This document shows, one piece after another, positions 13,056 through 24,948 of a stretch of 64,000 nt of DNA; positions within the stretch are counted from its first letter, which is position 1; each line of letters begins with the position of its first letter. This stretch comes from Cardinalis cardinalis. Its lineage: Eukaryota; Chordata; Aves; Passeriformes; Cardinalidae. The stretch spans positions 6,778,694 through 6,842,693 of the forward strand of contig JACDOX010000001.1 in NCBI GenBank assembly GCA_014549065.1, written 5' to 3'. The notes below the pieces were generated by a model, which worked only from the letters and a program-made list of their open reading frames with translations, was not told where the DNA came from and did no database searches. The position numbers were made by a program, and so were the translations under genes.

Positions 13056-14828
13056 GCACACTCACTTCTGCCTCTGTCTTCAAAGCAACATCTGCTCAAA
13101 AGCCCTTTCAGCATGCAATACTGTGGTACAGCTGGGAACACCTTAATAACTTTCTGCAAAGAGCAGCTGAACTCTCTATAGTGAAAAAACTTCTCTATCT
13201 GAACATATCTTACACACCTTTCCATTTCCCATGAAAATCCTAGTCAAACTGAAGGATTTTTTTTTCCTTCTGCACAAATCAGGAACTTTTGAAATATGCT
13301 AAACTGGAGAAATAACACAAACAAAAAATAATTCTGAGCATGTGATCGAAGTCATTTTTATTATCCCTCTCCTCTTATGAGAGATACCTACTCAGAATTC
13401 AATGAGGTGAGAATGGAGATATGCATGCCAAAAATCTAATCCAGAATAGCTGTAAAATTATAAATACTGTGAAGTACATTTCAAAGCAGAAGTGTTGTTC
13501 AGGGTCGGCAAAGTGGGAGTAAATAAATAGAAAAGGTCTGCTAACATATTTTGATTGAGGTTTGTCCAAATCTTGAGGTTGCTTTTGCTATCCTCTGCGA
13601 ACCAGCTCCTCAAGGGGGGGAATTCTGCCAAACTGAAAATACAATGACCTGATTCTGGCAATCTGCTTTAGCTGAGCTNAAGATGGAAATGTCTTTAATT
13701 GTACTTTCTTGAAGTACAAACTGAGGAGTCATCTAGTTATCAAAAACCTTAAGAAGGAAAAATAATCTNTGCACTGTCAGAAAGGCATTTCAAGCTACCT
13801 TATGGCTGTTACAGGCAGATTAATCACAATTTATATCAAGATGTTCACCTCCAAGAGGAAATATTTTCTCACTGAAATTTCCNAGAGACAGCATTTTATC
13901 TAAGCAGATGGGTGCTGGAAACAGTTTTTCTTTAGAAAAAAACCTAATTCTGCCTTATTCAAAGTAAATACTTTTNACGTTCTAATAATGATTTGTAGGA
14001 TACAAGCATTACATATATTTAATTTCAGCCCAGTATATNATCTCACAGTTAGTTATGCAGGCCTATAGCTTATACCAGTAATCCTATCAATAGTTCTGTA
14101 ATAACACAGTATCTCAATGAAATAGAAGAGATTATCTAAATACACAAAACAATGCCCTTATTTTAAATGGAAATAGTTTGCCTTCTGAGGGAANTTTGCC
14201 AGGAGTTAAAGCATCATATTTTTTGTATCTATTACGTTGATCAATAACTCTTCAGCAAATGAATTTCACATGTACACCATGACATTTCCCATGTGCACTC
14301 TCATATTTTTAAAAGAAAAAAAAATCTTCCTTTGAGCTGCTCTTCTACCTTTTAGAATCTTCACCTTTTGATCCTACCTGAGTCCTTTGCAATATCTCAG
14401 AGAGAAGAAGGGTAAAATAATCTCTCCATGCAGGTACATCAGCGTCAGGTTCTGAGAAAAAAAATGTTACACTGAGAAAATAAACGCTGAAGAGTTAATG
14501 GGAAATGCCATTTCCTCAGTTCCTCAGTAGTGTAAGTTCACAGCAGTTTCCAGAGGGCAGTAGTAGTTTTATAATCAGATTCAAGCCATACATTTATCTA
14601 CAGTCACATATCCTCAAAACCATTTTACTGCACAACAGCTGATTCTTTTTTTTGTAGCACAGGCAGTACCACTGATGAGTTTTAAGACTGAGATATAATG
14701 ATTATTCTCTAGTTAAAGCTCTTAACATCAACAAGTATGCAGGCTACTTTACACTGTGTTGCCCACCCTGAAACATCAGTGTTNCAAACAAGGCNAATTA
14801 ATAAAGACACNNTCACTCTCTCCACTGA

Positions 14829-14880
14829 CACAAATATTTTCAACTTGTCCATTGCACAAATATTTTCAACTTGTCCATTG
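14829..14880. repeat. Perfect 26-bp tandem duplication (2 copies)
   Basis: The 26-base unit starting CACAAATATT and ending GTCCATTG is present at 14829-14854 and again, identically, at 14855-14880. Identity of the copies suggests a recent duplication or a polymorphic length locus. Four Ns lie just upstream (14784-14812). Confidence 0.95.
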
Positions 14881-15336
14881 TCATGTTCTGCAAGATACAA
14901 ATGTAACATTCCAAAGCTCATAATTTCTGTTTTTTAAAAAGTACTAGGTCATTTGTAACCTCATAGTGATCAGCAACAGTTTCTTTATGGCATAAAGAAG
15001 TTTCCATTTCTCAAATTACTTCCAGAGAGGATTTTTTCTTTTTTACTAGTTTGGTTTTCCAAGTTTAGAAAATCTCCCTCTTTTAAAAGGTTCAGTGCTG
15101 CATTTGCTTGGCAGTTTCAACCTAAAAACTAACACTAAAATCCATCAGATTTCAGTTCAAAATGAACAGTATTAAAACACAGCTAGTATGAGCAGGAGGG
15201 AAAAAAGCTCTCTTGAACAGCCTGTGTATGAGAACTGCCAAGTGATCACTNCTTGGGATTGGTGCTCTTTCCTAAAAAAGGATGTGGACTTCAGCAGGTG
15301 AATAACTTATTTAGTTACNCATGGCAGTGTTGTACT

Positions 15337-15362
15337 CATGGCCCCCCCTTTAGGGGGCCATG
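15337..15362. repeat. GC-rich perfect inverted repeat (hairpin)
   Basis: The left arm CATGGCCCCC (15337-15346) and the right arm GGGGGCCATG (15353-15362) are exact reverse complements separated by the 6-base loop CCTTTA. It stands out in an AT-rich surround. No T-tract or gene context points to a known function. Confidence 0.9.
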
Positions 15363-17242
15363 TTTTTGATTTCCTGCCTTTATGTACTTTTTTCTTCAAT
15401 GACTAATCAGTATGGATAAGGTCAAACTTAAAGTCACAGAATTAAAATCATCCTGTTATCTGGCAAACATTTTCTGCCATCTTGTTTGTGTACACTGGCA
15501 GTGCTTCTCAAACCTTGCCCCTCTTTCCCCTCCCCTCTACTGCTCGTCCATTCCTCCCTCTACCTAGCTTATAAAAAAGGGGGACAACTACCATTNATTA
15601 CTGATGAACTCCCAAATATTGCTGCTTTGGTGTCAGCAGCTGCCAAATCATTTGGACATGCTGGTGGCTGGAGTTCTACCTCTTGAGAGCCTTTGGAGCT
15701 TGTTCAAGAATGGGACAGGACACCCTGGTGCCAACAGAGTGTCCATAGCCCAACTCAAGTGACAATGATACAGGGCTAAGACATTTTCATNCACTACAGA
15801 CTAGAGGGAAAAGGGAAGAATTAAAAATCTGAGGAGAGTCAGGAGTATTTCCCACACTGTATTTCAGGTAAAACAATGAAAAATGTGAAAAAAATACAAG
15901 CCCCATCACCTTTCTGCCTTCTCCCTCCTGCAGACACAGCATCTGCTTCCAAAATCTAGGCAAGTTGCTATGGAAACTATCAGCATGGCTACAAAAATAA
16001 GGAGGAATTATAGATCTCATCCATATATACATTATTTCATTTCATCAAAGAAAGAGAAATGGTACGCGGTGGTGGACCCTGTTACTAGGACAGTTTTGCC
16101 CTGGGGAAGGAAGAGCCCTCTGCAGAAGGCATCTTAGCTGACAATCAGCCCTTTGGCCNAGGTCACCCAGAGGAAAAGAACATCAGCAAACTCTNCCCNT
16201 CTTCAGCTGAGAACAGCTAGTGCAAGATGCCCATCANGGACTTTCATTTGTTTGTTTTGTTGAACTTGTGTAATCTGCCAATAGGAGAGTCACATCACTC
16301 CTTTCCTCTTGTTTTGTACCTTGACATAGCATTAGGAATTTATTCCTGTGTGTAAGCAAAGATGTTTGGGGACAATTTCAAGCAGGGACATAGATGTCTC
16401 CATCTCAAACTTAGCTATCTGAAAAGAATGTAAAAAAAGGAAATAAGAGAGGAAAGAGAGCAACATAGGTGCTTTCAAATAACAAGGTACACAGATCCAG
16501 CCTTTATATTTCTCCCATTCCTCTGAGAGTTCGAAACTTTGTTTAATACATTTGAAGAAAGGCACTGTGTATATAAGGAGAGCTGTAGAATGAGAAAAAG
16601 AGGAGATAAGGCACTCTATTAGTTGTTCCTGCATTTTATTTTACTTTCTTAAAACTAAAATGTACTCAACACTTGCTAAAAAAACACTTCAGAAATCCTT
16701 CGCAACTCAAAGCTTTTTAATGGCAGTGCACAGATGGATGGAGTAAACTGGGAGACTCAAGACATGTTACTCTGCAGTTGTCCAAGTTGGATGAACAGTC
16801 CTGTACAGGGATGTTGGGAGAACCTGACCAGAACCTATACCTTCTTCTTTGTCTTCTTTTCCCCTTCAAACTGACAAAAATATTTCCTAACCAGCAAAAA
16901 GGGTATGCATTTTTTGTAACTATTTTACCTNCCTCTTAATTTTCTATGCCATACTGGTTTTTTACCATTCTCTCTGTCCTGCTTCAGTGAAAAGAAAAAA
17001 GGAAGGCATTACAAGGTAAATTACATTTCATGAAAAAACTTTCAGAGCTATAAAAAATAGAGAAGCATTGTAAGTTTAGGACTGGAAAAAGAAAGACTTG
17101 TCTTCTTAGGCCCCAAACCACTAAACAGTCATAAGCACATGAGTAATTTAAGTGAGCTCTTGGATTCCAGCCAATAGATAAATGTTCAACATGTGCTCGT
17201 CCCAGCCAATGCACACAATCTGCTTTTAAATGTGACATTTAC

Positions 17243-17264
17243 ATATATATATATATATATATAT
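17243..17264. repeat. (AT)11 microsatellite
   Basis: An uninterrupted AT dinucleotide run of 22 bases, preceded by AC and followed by CTTTTG. Confidence 0.9.
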
Positions 17265-17591
17265 CTTTTGAAGTTGGGGGGATTAGAAAAGCTGTTTATA
17301 AATCAGAACATAAGGCTAAAGTCATGATTAAAGTTGTCCTGAAAGCCTCTCTGGTGATATTGTGAAGCATTGTATAATTTTGTTTATAAAAGCTTGGAAA
17401 AAAACAAATTTTAATGCAATTTACATTTAGTCCACTTTCTGCTAAATATGACATGTAGACAAGCTATGAAGAGTAAAACAGATTCTATGCACGACAAAAA
17501 ATTTCAAAACAACTAAAATCCATGGGGTGTTGTCAAGTGTTCCCTATTTCAGTGGCAATGAAAGACAGCTGTGAGTTAAAATTACAGTTTA

Positions 17592-17606
17592 ATTTGCATT
17601 AATGCA
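17592..17606. promoter_or_regulatory. Octamer plus palindromic POU/homeodomain-type motif
   Basis: ATTTGCAT (17592-17599), the canonical octamer, overlaps the perfect 12-base palindrome TGCATTAATGCA (17595-17606). Such dimeric arrangements suit POU-homeodomain factors. This is a motif match only. No conservation or accessibility evidence is available here. Confidence 0.35.
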
Positions 17607-20600
17607 TTTACATAAAAATCACAGAAAGAGGAGAGCATCTTACCTTTTTTTTTTCAAATGAAATTCAAGGGAGGGATAAAAGAGGATGTTTTACTCTGCA
17701 AGAAAAATAATTGTTCGAGTTTGACAGGCAAATTGAACTACCTGCATTGAAGATGAGTGAATTTAATGTTTCCAGACTCAAAGTTTTTGCAGGCTTAACT
17801 GTCAGATAATAAAATAAATTTCAGCTTTTTGTGTCTTAGATAACATATTCATATTTTCGTAAGTACNTTTTCTGAAATCCAGGCAAAGATAGAGCTTAAT
17901 AAACAGAGATGCTTCAGTGTTGCCACAACATTAAAAGAGAATAAACTAACCCTGTATCCTTTGCATATACCGATAACCTTAGCCTGTGATAAATTTTTCT
18001 CAGTGGGACTCAGCTGTTCCACCACGCTCATAAATTCAAAGAGGCTCCTCAATAGCTTTTTAGCAAATCTTACTGATGTCTTTGCAGAGAACTTGAGCAG
18101 ACCTTAAACGGGGTCTTTAAGAGACTTTATTTTCCTTATTGCTGTAGTTGGCCCTTACGTATCTCATCCTAAGGAAATCTGCTGACGCATTCACCATCAG
18201 ATCACGCAACACAAAGGAGATGGGATGGGGACACTGGCATAAGCCTTTGAGAAGAAGGGAATGCTTAATCTGGCCTACTGGTAGGGAGCTGCCACNCTTT
18301 ACAGCACACAAATCAGCAATCTCTGCTAATGCTACCTACATGATTAACATTTTTCAATATCAGCATGGAGGCAGATGCTTTCTTCCAATGATGACTGTGG
18401 CACCCATTTGTCCCCAGTCCAGGAGCCTAGTGGAAAGAATTTAAGGACAAAGTAGATGAAGTGCAACCAGTCAAGTTCAATGATCACATGCTCCATGAAA
18501 CACACCACCAATGGATAGGTGCTAAATGTTACATGAAGGATTTTCCAGTTTATGTTCCCAGCATGCAGTGGGATTAGCCCAAAGTGCAAGTTGGGACACC
18601 ATATTTCTTCATCCTTGTGTGACATTAAGACACCACCACAAGATGAAAAATAAAAAAGATAATGGAGTAAGCAGAGTAGGAGTATGCGCTGCAAGTGCTA
18701 CTTGGGTGCTGTCCAAAAGACTGCCACACACACACGGCCGACAAAAATGGTGTGCAGGGCTGGAGCTGGGGACAGAGAGGATCACAGATCACAGGCTCAG
18801 GCAGAAGGTCTGCCATGTTCACATGTTGGTTGGGTGGGGGTTAGTCCTTGTGGGTGGGAACTGTTGTGCAGACTCAAGGAATACTTCACTTGTGGAGCAA
18901 AATGGAACACGACTGGGTCATGCCATTCACCGCACAAGTGATGTGGGATCAGTTTTGCCTGTGACAATTTTAGCAGAGCACAAGATAGATGGAGATCCAC
19001 TTCACCCGTGGTAAGGAAGTTGCGCAGCAGGGTGACTGCTAGCATGTCCGCTCAGTTTGGAGACAAAAGAGTCCTGATTTCTCCTAAAGACATTAGGGGC
19101 TCGGCAAAAGACTGGAATCTAAGAGATACCTCTGGGTAAACTCCTCAAATCAAGGGATATGCCAGTCATATCACTTCCCTGAGTGGAAAAAGATGGNGCT
19201 TTCCAGGATGTTCCATGTGAGCCAGCTCTAGCCAAAGGAACAACCTGTTAGTTCAGCTCAGTGAGTAGTAACCTAAGGTCCCAACAAAGGAGGCACTTGG
19301 TTGTGACAAAAAAGGGCAGGCTGGGAAAAGGACAAACCTGTGTGTGGCTCNTCAAAGGCCTGCACAGGTCCCAGCTTATGAATTACTTTTGCAGCAGCAC
19401 AGAGGGTATGGAAGATCCAGGTAAGTCAAGATCCAAACCAAGCACCTGCATGGTACCCATGAAATAGCTGTGATCCATCCTGTCGTGTTTCTTCCCTGAT
19501 CAAGGAACAAGAAGACAAGTAACAGACAGCTCCTCTGTGTCAGGTGNAAAAGGCCAGAAATCAGGAAAAATATTGTTACAGATACTCCAGCCCAGAAATT
19601 CCTACATCTGATCTGAGAGAATTATGTTCCCATAACATACACATTCTTCAGCAGTATGCCATTTCCNGCAATATTATAATTTCTGCTAAGGATCAATACT
19701 GAGTGCCAATTATCAGTTTGGGAAAATTTCTCCCCTTTAATGAAAGAATGTCTTCCTGCCTGAGAGTGGAAGAACTAATTCAAACAGCAGCAGAGTCCAC
19801 AGCCCACACATCTCAGAATTCACAGTAAAATTGCATAATCAGCTTGTCAATGCTCTGAGGCTTTTTATTAGGTATTTTGGCAACAAGTCTCAAATAAAAG
19901 TAGGAGTTCCATTGTCCTAATTCTTCATAGTGACCATTTTAAATCTATGTAGGACCTACCAGGGACTACAATGAACGGAATAGGAAAAGATGGGGCACAC
20001 ATGACCTCCAGATCCCTAGAAGTGCTGCAGTCTTTTCCTGGACACAGGAAGGTGATATTTTTCTTGGCACCTCTGTTTTACTTCCAGGCATTGGATATAT
20101 GTCATGGTTCATAAGATACATATCCCAATAAACATGGACACACAGCTGGACAAAGGCACCCCAAGCTTGATGCACATCCAGAACCTGGACCTCATACTAC
20201 TTCTGACATTTGCTGCATGAATTGCCAGGGAAGATCAGAGAGGTTCCTCTGAGAGAGGTACACCAATACCACGTCTCACCTTTGGGTGATCCTGCACAGA
20301 GTCATTCNAAAAGGATATGCTCCCTGTGTTTGTTCTCCACATCCTTCCCTCTTTGCTCTAGTGTAAAAGCAAACCTCTCCTCCACACAAGGAAAAAAAAC
20401 TCCCAGAAAATCACTACTAAGCTGAAAACCTTGATATCATCCTTGCTGCAAAGCCAGTAGGTCAGTCTCACTGTAAAGCAGGTACAGACACCCCCTTGTC
20501 AGAGACAGGAGGTTGGAAAATTTTTGATTGCTTGTTTTCAAGTCTCCATTTCATGAAAGATGGTTTTAGAATTGCTGGATATTGCCAGTGCAACCCCTTT

Positions 20601-21883
20601 GTATGACAGTTATATGTAAATTCATTGTTATACATGAACGNGTTATTCAAAGGCAAGCTTCTCCTCTAACAGCCATTTGCACAANTCTTTTCTGAAGNAG
20701 CAAAGAAATGAGACACATATTGTCAGATTGAAATGGGTTCTAGGAAAATGTTTCTCCCTACAGTTTTTCACACATTTCCAAAACAAGAAGCCCTCCAGCC
20801 CCCAGGAACTCCACATTTTCTCAGGTTCCTCCTAGGAACTCCACACACATTGAAACCATCCTGCTGTGGAGGTAGATAACATCATGCTATCTCCAAAAAA
20901 AGAACCCCTAAAATTTGCTCAGCTTGAGTTATTGTTCTGCACAAGTTGCCCATGGGAGTCTTTACGGCATTCTGTANACTGCCTGTGTCCCACCCTGAGT
21001 CCCCTTACACCCTGGATGTGCTCCATACATGCTGGCAACTTTCATCCTAGCTCATACAAGCTCTGAGTTCTCCAGCTGGGAGAAAAGTGAGGAAAGGTGA
21101 AAACATTTACTATGATTATTGATNACCAAACTGGAAAGGAAACAATCCACCTTTAGTAGTGTAGATGGCCACTCCTGGGCTTCATGTCCATCGGTGGGAT
21201 GCACAGTGTGATGCACTGTTCAGCTGCAGTTTAGATTTATCCATTTCTGAAAGTGTAAGACTGGCAGTGCCACCACTTCAGGGTTTATGTCCTGGCAGCT
21301 TGATTCCCCACCTGCTCATCACCAAGGAAATCCATNAGGCTGGCCTCAACTGCCTTCCCTGGCAAGCAGCAAGGACTTCTGTCACAATGTGTAATGCAAG
21401 AACTGTGAACTTGATATGAGAGCAATTAGGTCTTCTGCCTTCACAGGAGTTCNTCATAGGCTACCAAGAATCACAATGTGAAGTGTTGGAAATGTAATGC
21501 TTTAAAGCTAATTTTATATTGCAAAGCTAATTTAATACTTTAAAGCTTCACATTTTAAATCTTTTTTTGCAAGCACCTCAAAGTCACCTCTGTTTTGACC
21601 CCAAGTAAAATCTCACTTACTGTGTTGATACTACAAAATATTGTCAGAGAAGCAACATGNCAGAGTTACAGACAGCTGGCATTTCTACTCACTGATCTGT
21701 TTTCAAGTACGAACTACCAAAAGACATCAGTAAAGAAAAGAAATTAAATTTAACAGAGCAAAATATGTAACTATAAGGCCTTTTTCACACCAGCAAAGTT
21801 TGTCAGCAACATGAGACAGCAGAAGTGATAGATTATCATACGGTGAACTGCTACACTCTATTGGGAAACTATCCCTGGCATTA

Positions 21884-21935
21884 CAAAAAAAAACCCAAAC
21901 AAACAAACAAACGAAAAAAAACCAAAAAACCCCAC
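21884..21935. repeat. A-rich / (CAAA)n simple repeat
   Basis: A low-complexity tract of A runs and CAAA units, with ACAAACAAACAAACAAACG in the middle, ending in ACCCCACC. It could be a decayed poly(A)-related tract, but no attached element is seen. Confidence 0.75.
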
Positions 21936-24900
21936 CACAATTTTACATGCTGAAATTTCACGATAAATATAATTTCATGCTTCTATTGGTCACTTGTACA
22001 GAAAATTCAGGCTCAAACCTCTCACCTGTGACTTACAAGTTTCACTGAGCTTTAAAGAAATTTTTCCACAGCTTCAGCATTTCTGCAAGTTTATGGCAAT
22101 GAAAAACAGATTTTCTGGGACTAAAATAGCAANGCTATCCACTCCTGTATATTCAGTTTATGGCATGTCATAAAAACTTGACAGGTTTCAACACTGCCCA
22201 CAGTACTCAACAAGTGAGTCTTTTGCCTGCAAATTCTGAGCATCCTTCCATGAGGTTTTCAATTTCAGCTGGGGTTTGTCCAAAGAACTGTAGAATTTGA
22301 TGTATAAATAAACATTTGGCATATGAAGGTTTCTTTCCCTGCTTATAAGTTTAATTAACCATTAATGAATAATTTTTGTTCTCTCTCTTTTTTTTTGTCC
22401 CAAAACTATGTAACATTTCTAAGTTCTTAAAGAGAACCATAACAAGTTGGGCCCCCAAAATTTCATTTTACCTCAGTATATTTAAANTACTGTGAAGCCA
22501 TGTATTTACAAGTATTACTCTCTGAAAAAGATCTTTTCTCTGCATAATTACTGGCCAAATGCTTCAAAACCCACCAGGCATCATGAGTGCCTTTGAGATA
22601 TTTTCTCATGCCAAAGGGTGAACTACAATTACACACTTGCTTTCANGTAGGTGACATGAGAATTTTGCACCTGAAATAGTGACCAACTGGACCAAGCCTC
22701 CCAGTCTGGGGATTAAAAGTTGTTCCTGACAAAGCTTTTNGTTTTATTTTGATTTAATAATGGGACTTAGCCATACACTTCAAGAATGCCCCAAAATAGT
22801 TTAAAATTTAGTCCAAATTACTTTAAATTCTTGTAGTTTGGTGGGGTTTTTTTAACCAGGAAAACACTTCTCTGTCAACTCTTTACAAGAGAAGGAAGAA
22901 TTTTTCCCTTTCACAAGGAAGAATGAACATATAAAAAAAGTACAAGTATGATCTTGTCTCNTGTTATTTTTACATATATATTTCTTTTTTGTATGGTAGG
23001 AATAAGAAAGTGGATCCCAAATAAAGCAGAAGCTATGGAAAAGTCTATTCCCTCTTTGGGAATAGACTCTATTCCTGACTGAGAAGAGTTTTTTGGTAGT
23101 GAAACCAACATCTACCAGCTGGTGCAGTCTAAAAGAGATTTCATCAATTTACATCTAATCCTCAAAACATAGTGAGAAATACCTCAGGGTAAATCATTCC
23201 TCATTTGACCAATAACAAACTTAATGCAGTGAATAGCTATAGGCAGGAGTAAAAGAAAATTTGCTAAGAAAACAGGATTTTAAGGTTGTGCTATGGNAGA
23301 GGAGGATGGGAAAAGGAAGAAGGAATGAAGTTTATTTCCCCACCACGTCCATATCTTTACCTGGTTAGTCCCTATGGCCCTGATCATGCAACTGAACCTA
23401 GACCAAAAAGGAATAGTTACACTTCCAGCATACTAGAAAGATACTTGATAAATTTTTAAGTAAAGCTTAATAAAAAACCCCAAATCATTAATGACCTTCA
23501 AGACTANACATAAGATCAGGAGCAAAAGTCCTTCCTCCCAATTGTCTTCTAGTTTAAGGTAGATTCTTGAAAGATTCTAATGAAGTCTAATTTTTGATTT
23601 AGAAATTATATAGTTACCTCAACAAAAGCACTAACTTTATTGCTTGTTCGCTATTAAAAGTACTAATATTCAGGTTAATTTAATTTCAATAAATATTGAT
23701 TTNATTTAAATTGAAGTTGACTGCAATTTTGCCCATATTTCAATTACATTATTGCTTTACAGTATCAGAATATAAAATAACTCTGTTAATNTAGATGAAA
23801 ATACAGCTTTCATCTGCTCTGGAGAAAAAATATCATTAATATCAATCTAGGTCCTTTCAGGATAAAATTCTCAATAATCCACATGAGGATACCATAATCT
23901 CTAAAGTCAAAATTCAGCTATACTTTATGTCCTAGACAGATACGTGTCAGTTAATGTTAGCACTCAGAGGTTATATTGAGATGTTCTTAACAGGCTGTAT
24001 TTCCTGGCTCAATGCTGCTAAATTGATAGGTTCCTATCTATATAAAAGCCCATCAGTGCTTCTTTAATTCTACTTGTTTTCTCACTCATCTTTTTGAACC
24101 CCATTTCAGTAAAAAAAAGTTTTAAAAACTCATCCTTTAGTATATTCCTTCACATATTCTGGCCTATTGCTAAAGCATCTGTTGGAAGTGTTGGGCTTTG
24201 GTAAAACACACATTTTTCTTTCATCTCTGCCATAGCTTCATTCCAAAACTGACTGTATTTTGGCAGAAAAACACTATTCCCTCNTCTTGGGCAAGAGCAT
24301 CTCTTCTTTCCCCATGCCTAGAAACTCCTGCTACCTGTGAAATCCCTGCTTTGAAGCAGTAGCTGGCTCTGTCATGCGACAGCAGGGACTCAGAGAAGAT
24401 CACTGGNGACTGAAGGAAGGTGTAATGAAAATTTTATCCTTCTGTGCTCTCTTCTCTCTGCTGCACATTGTTTCTCTCCAACCTTGTCAGCACTCACACA
24501 CTTTCCTACTGAGTTTTCCAATGTGCTCCTCATCTCTTCCGTGCTGTGAGGGCATAGCTTGTACTTTTAGGCCAGGATATGTCACACGCCTCGATATCTA
24601 TGGTGAGAATCTGGAGTACACTGAGGTAAATTCACATCTCAGATTTTCTCCATTGATTTTTTTTGTTTGACTCTATCAGGAACACACAGACAGAGTTGTT
24701 TAGGCTTTTCCATCCTCCTTCTCCAGATGAAAAACTACTGTTGAAAAACTACTCTGTCAAACTACTTTTGCAGTGTTTTTGAGGTTATTCAACCCCTCTG
24801 GTAACAGACAGTTTCAATTTTCCTTTAACATTTTATATAATGGGTGTTTTACTGATATAAAATTATTGCTAAGAAAAAACTATCACCAACAGTGTTTATT

Positions 24901-24948
24901 CTAATGACTAGAAATTATAAAAAATTCACATTGCCTTAATCAAAAAAA

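Larger units (their letters stand above)
7106..24948. other. Intergenic DNA, no gene recognised; microsatellites, one hairpin, possible regulatory clusters
   Basis: This long AT-rich stretch has no supported gene. Frames of 60-160 codons occur (for example 18526-19014) but carry no recognisable domain. It holds the simple repeats, tandem duplication, hairpin and motif clusters listed separately. The part at about 18.1-21.4 kb is somewhat richer in G+C and less AT-monotonous than its surroundings, but I could not assign it to any gene or transposon. The AT-rich block at 11.03-11.46 kb has several ATTA/TAATTA motifs and could be a conserved non-coding element, which cannot be judged without alignment. 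Confidence 0.6.

Noticed and set aside
18526..19014. 162-codon plus-strand frame
   Set aside because: It lacks motifs, has overlapping frames of similar length on both strands, and low-complexity segments. No evidence of a gene.
19395..19426. Possible mini-exon between CTTTTGCAG and CAGGTAAGT
   Set aside because: A 26-base exon on two consensus motifs alone is weak. GTAAGT occurs many times in 64 kb by chance, and no flanking exons are recognised.
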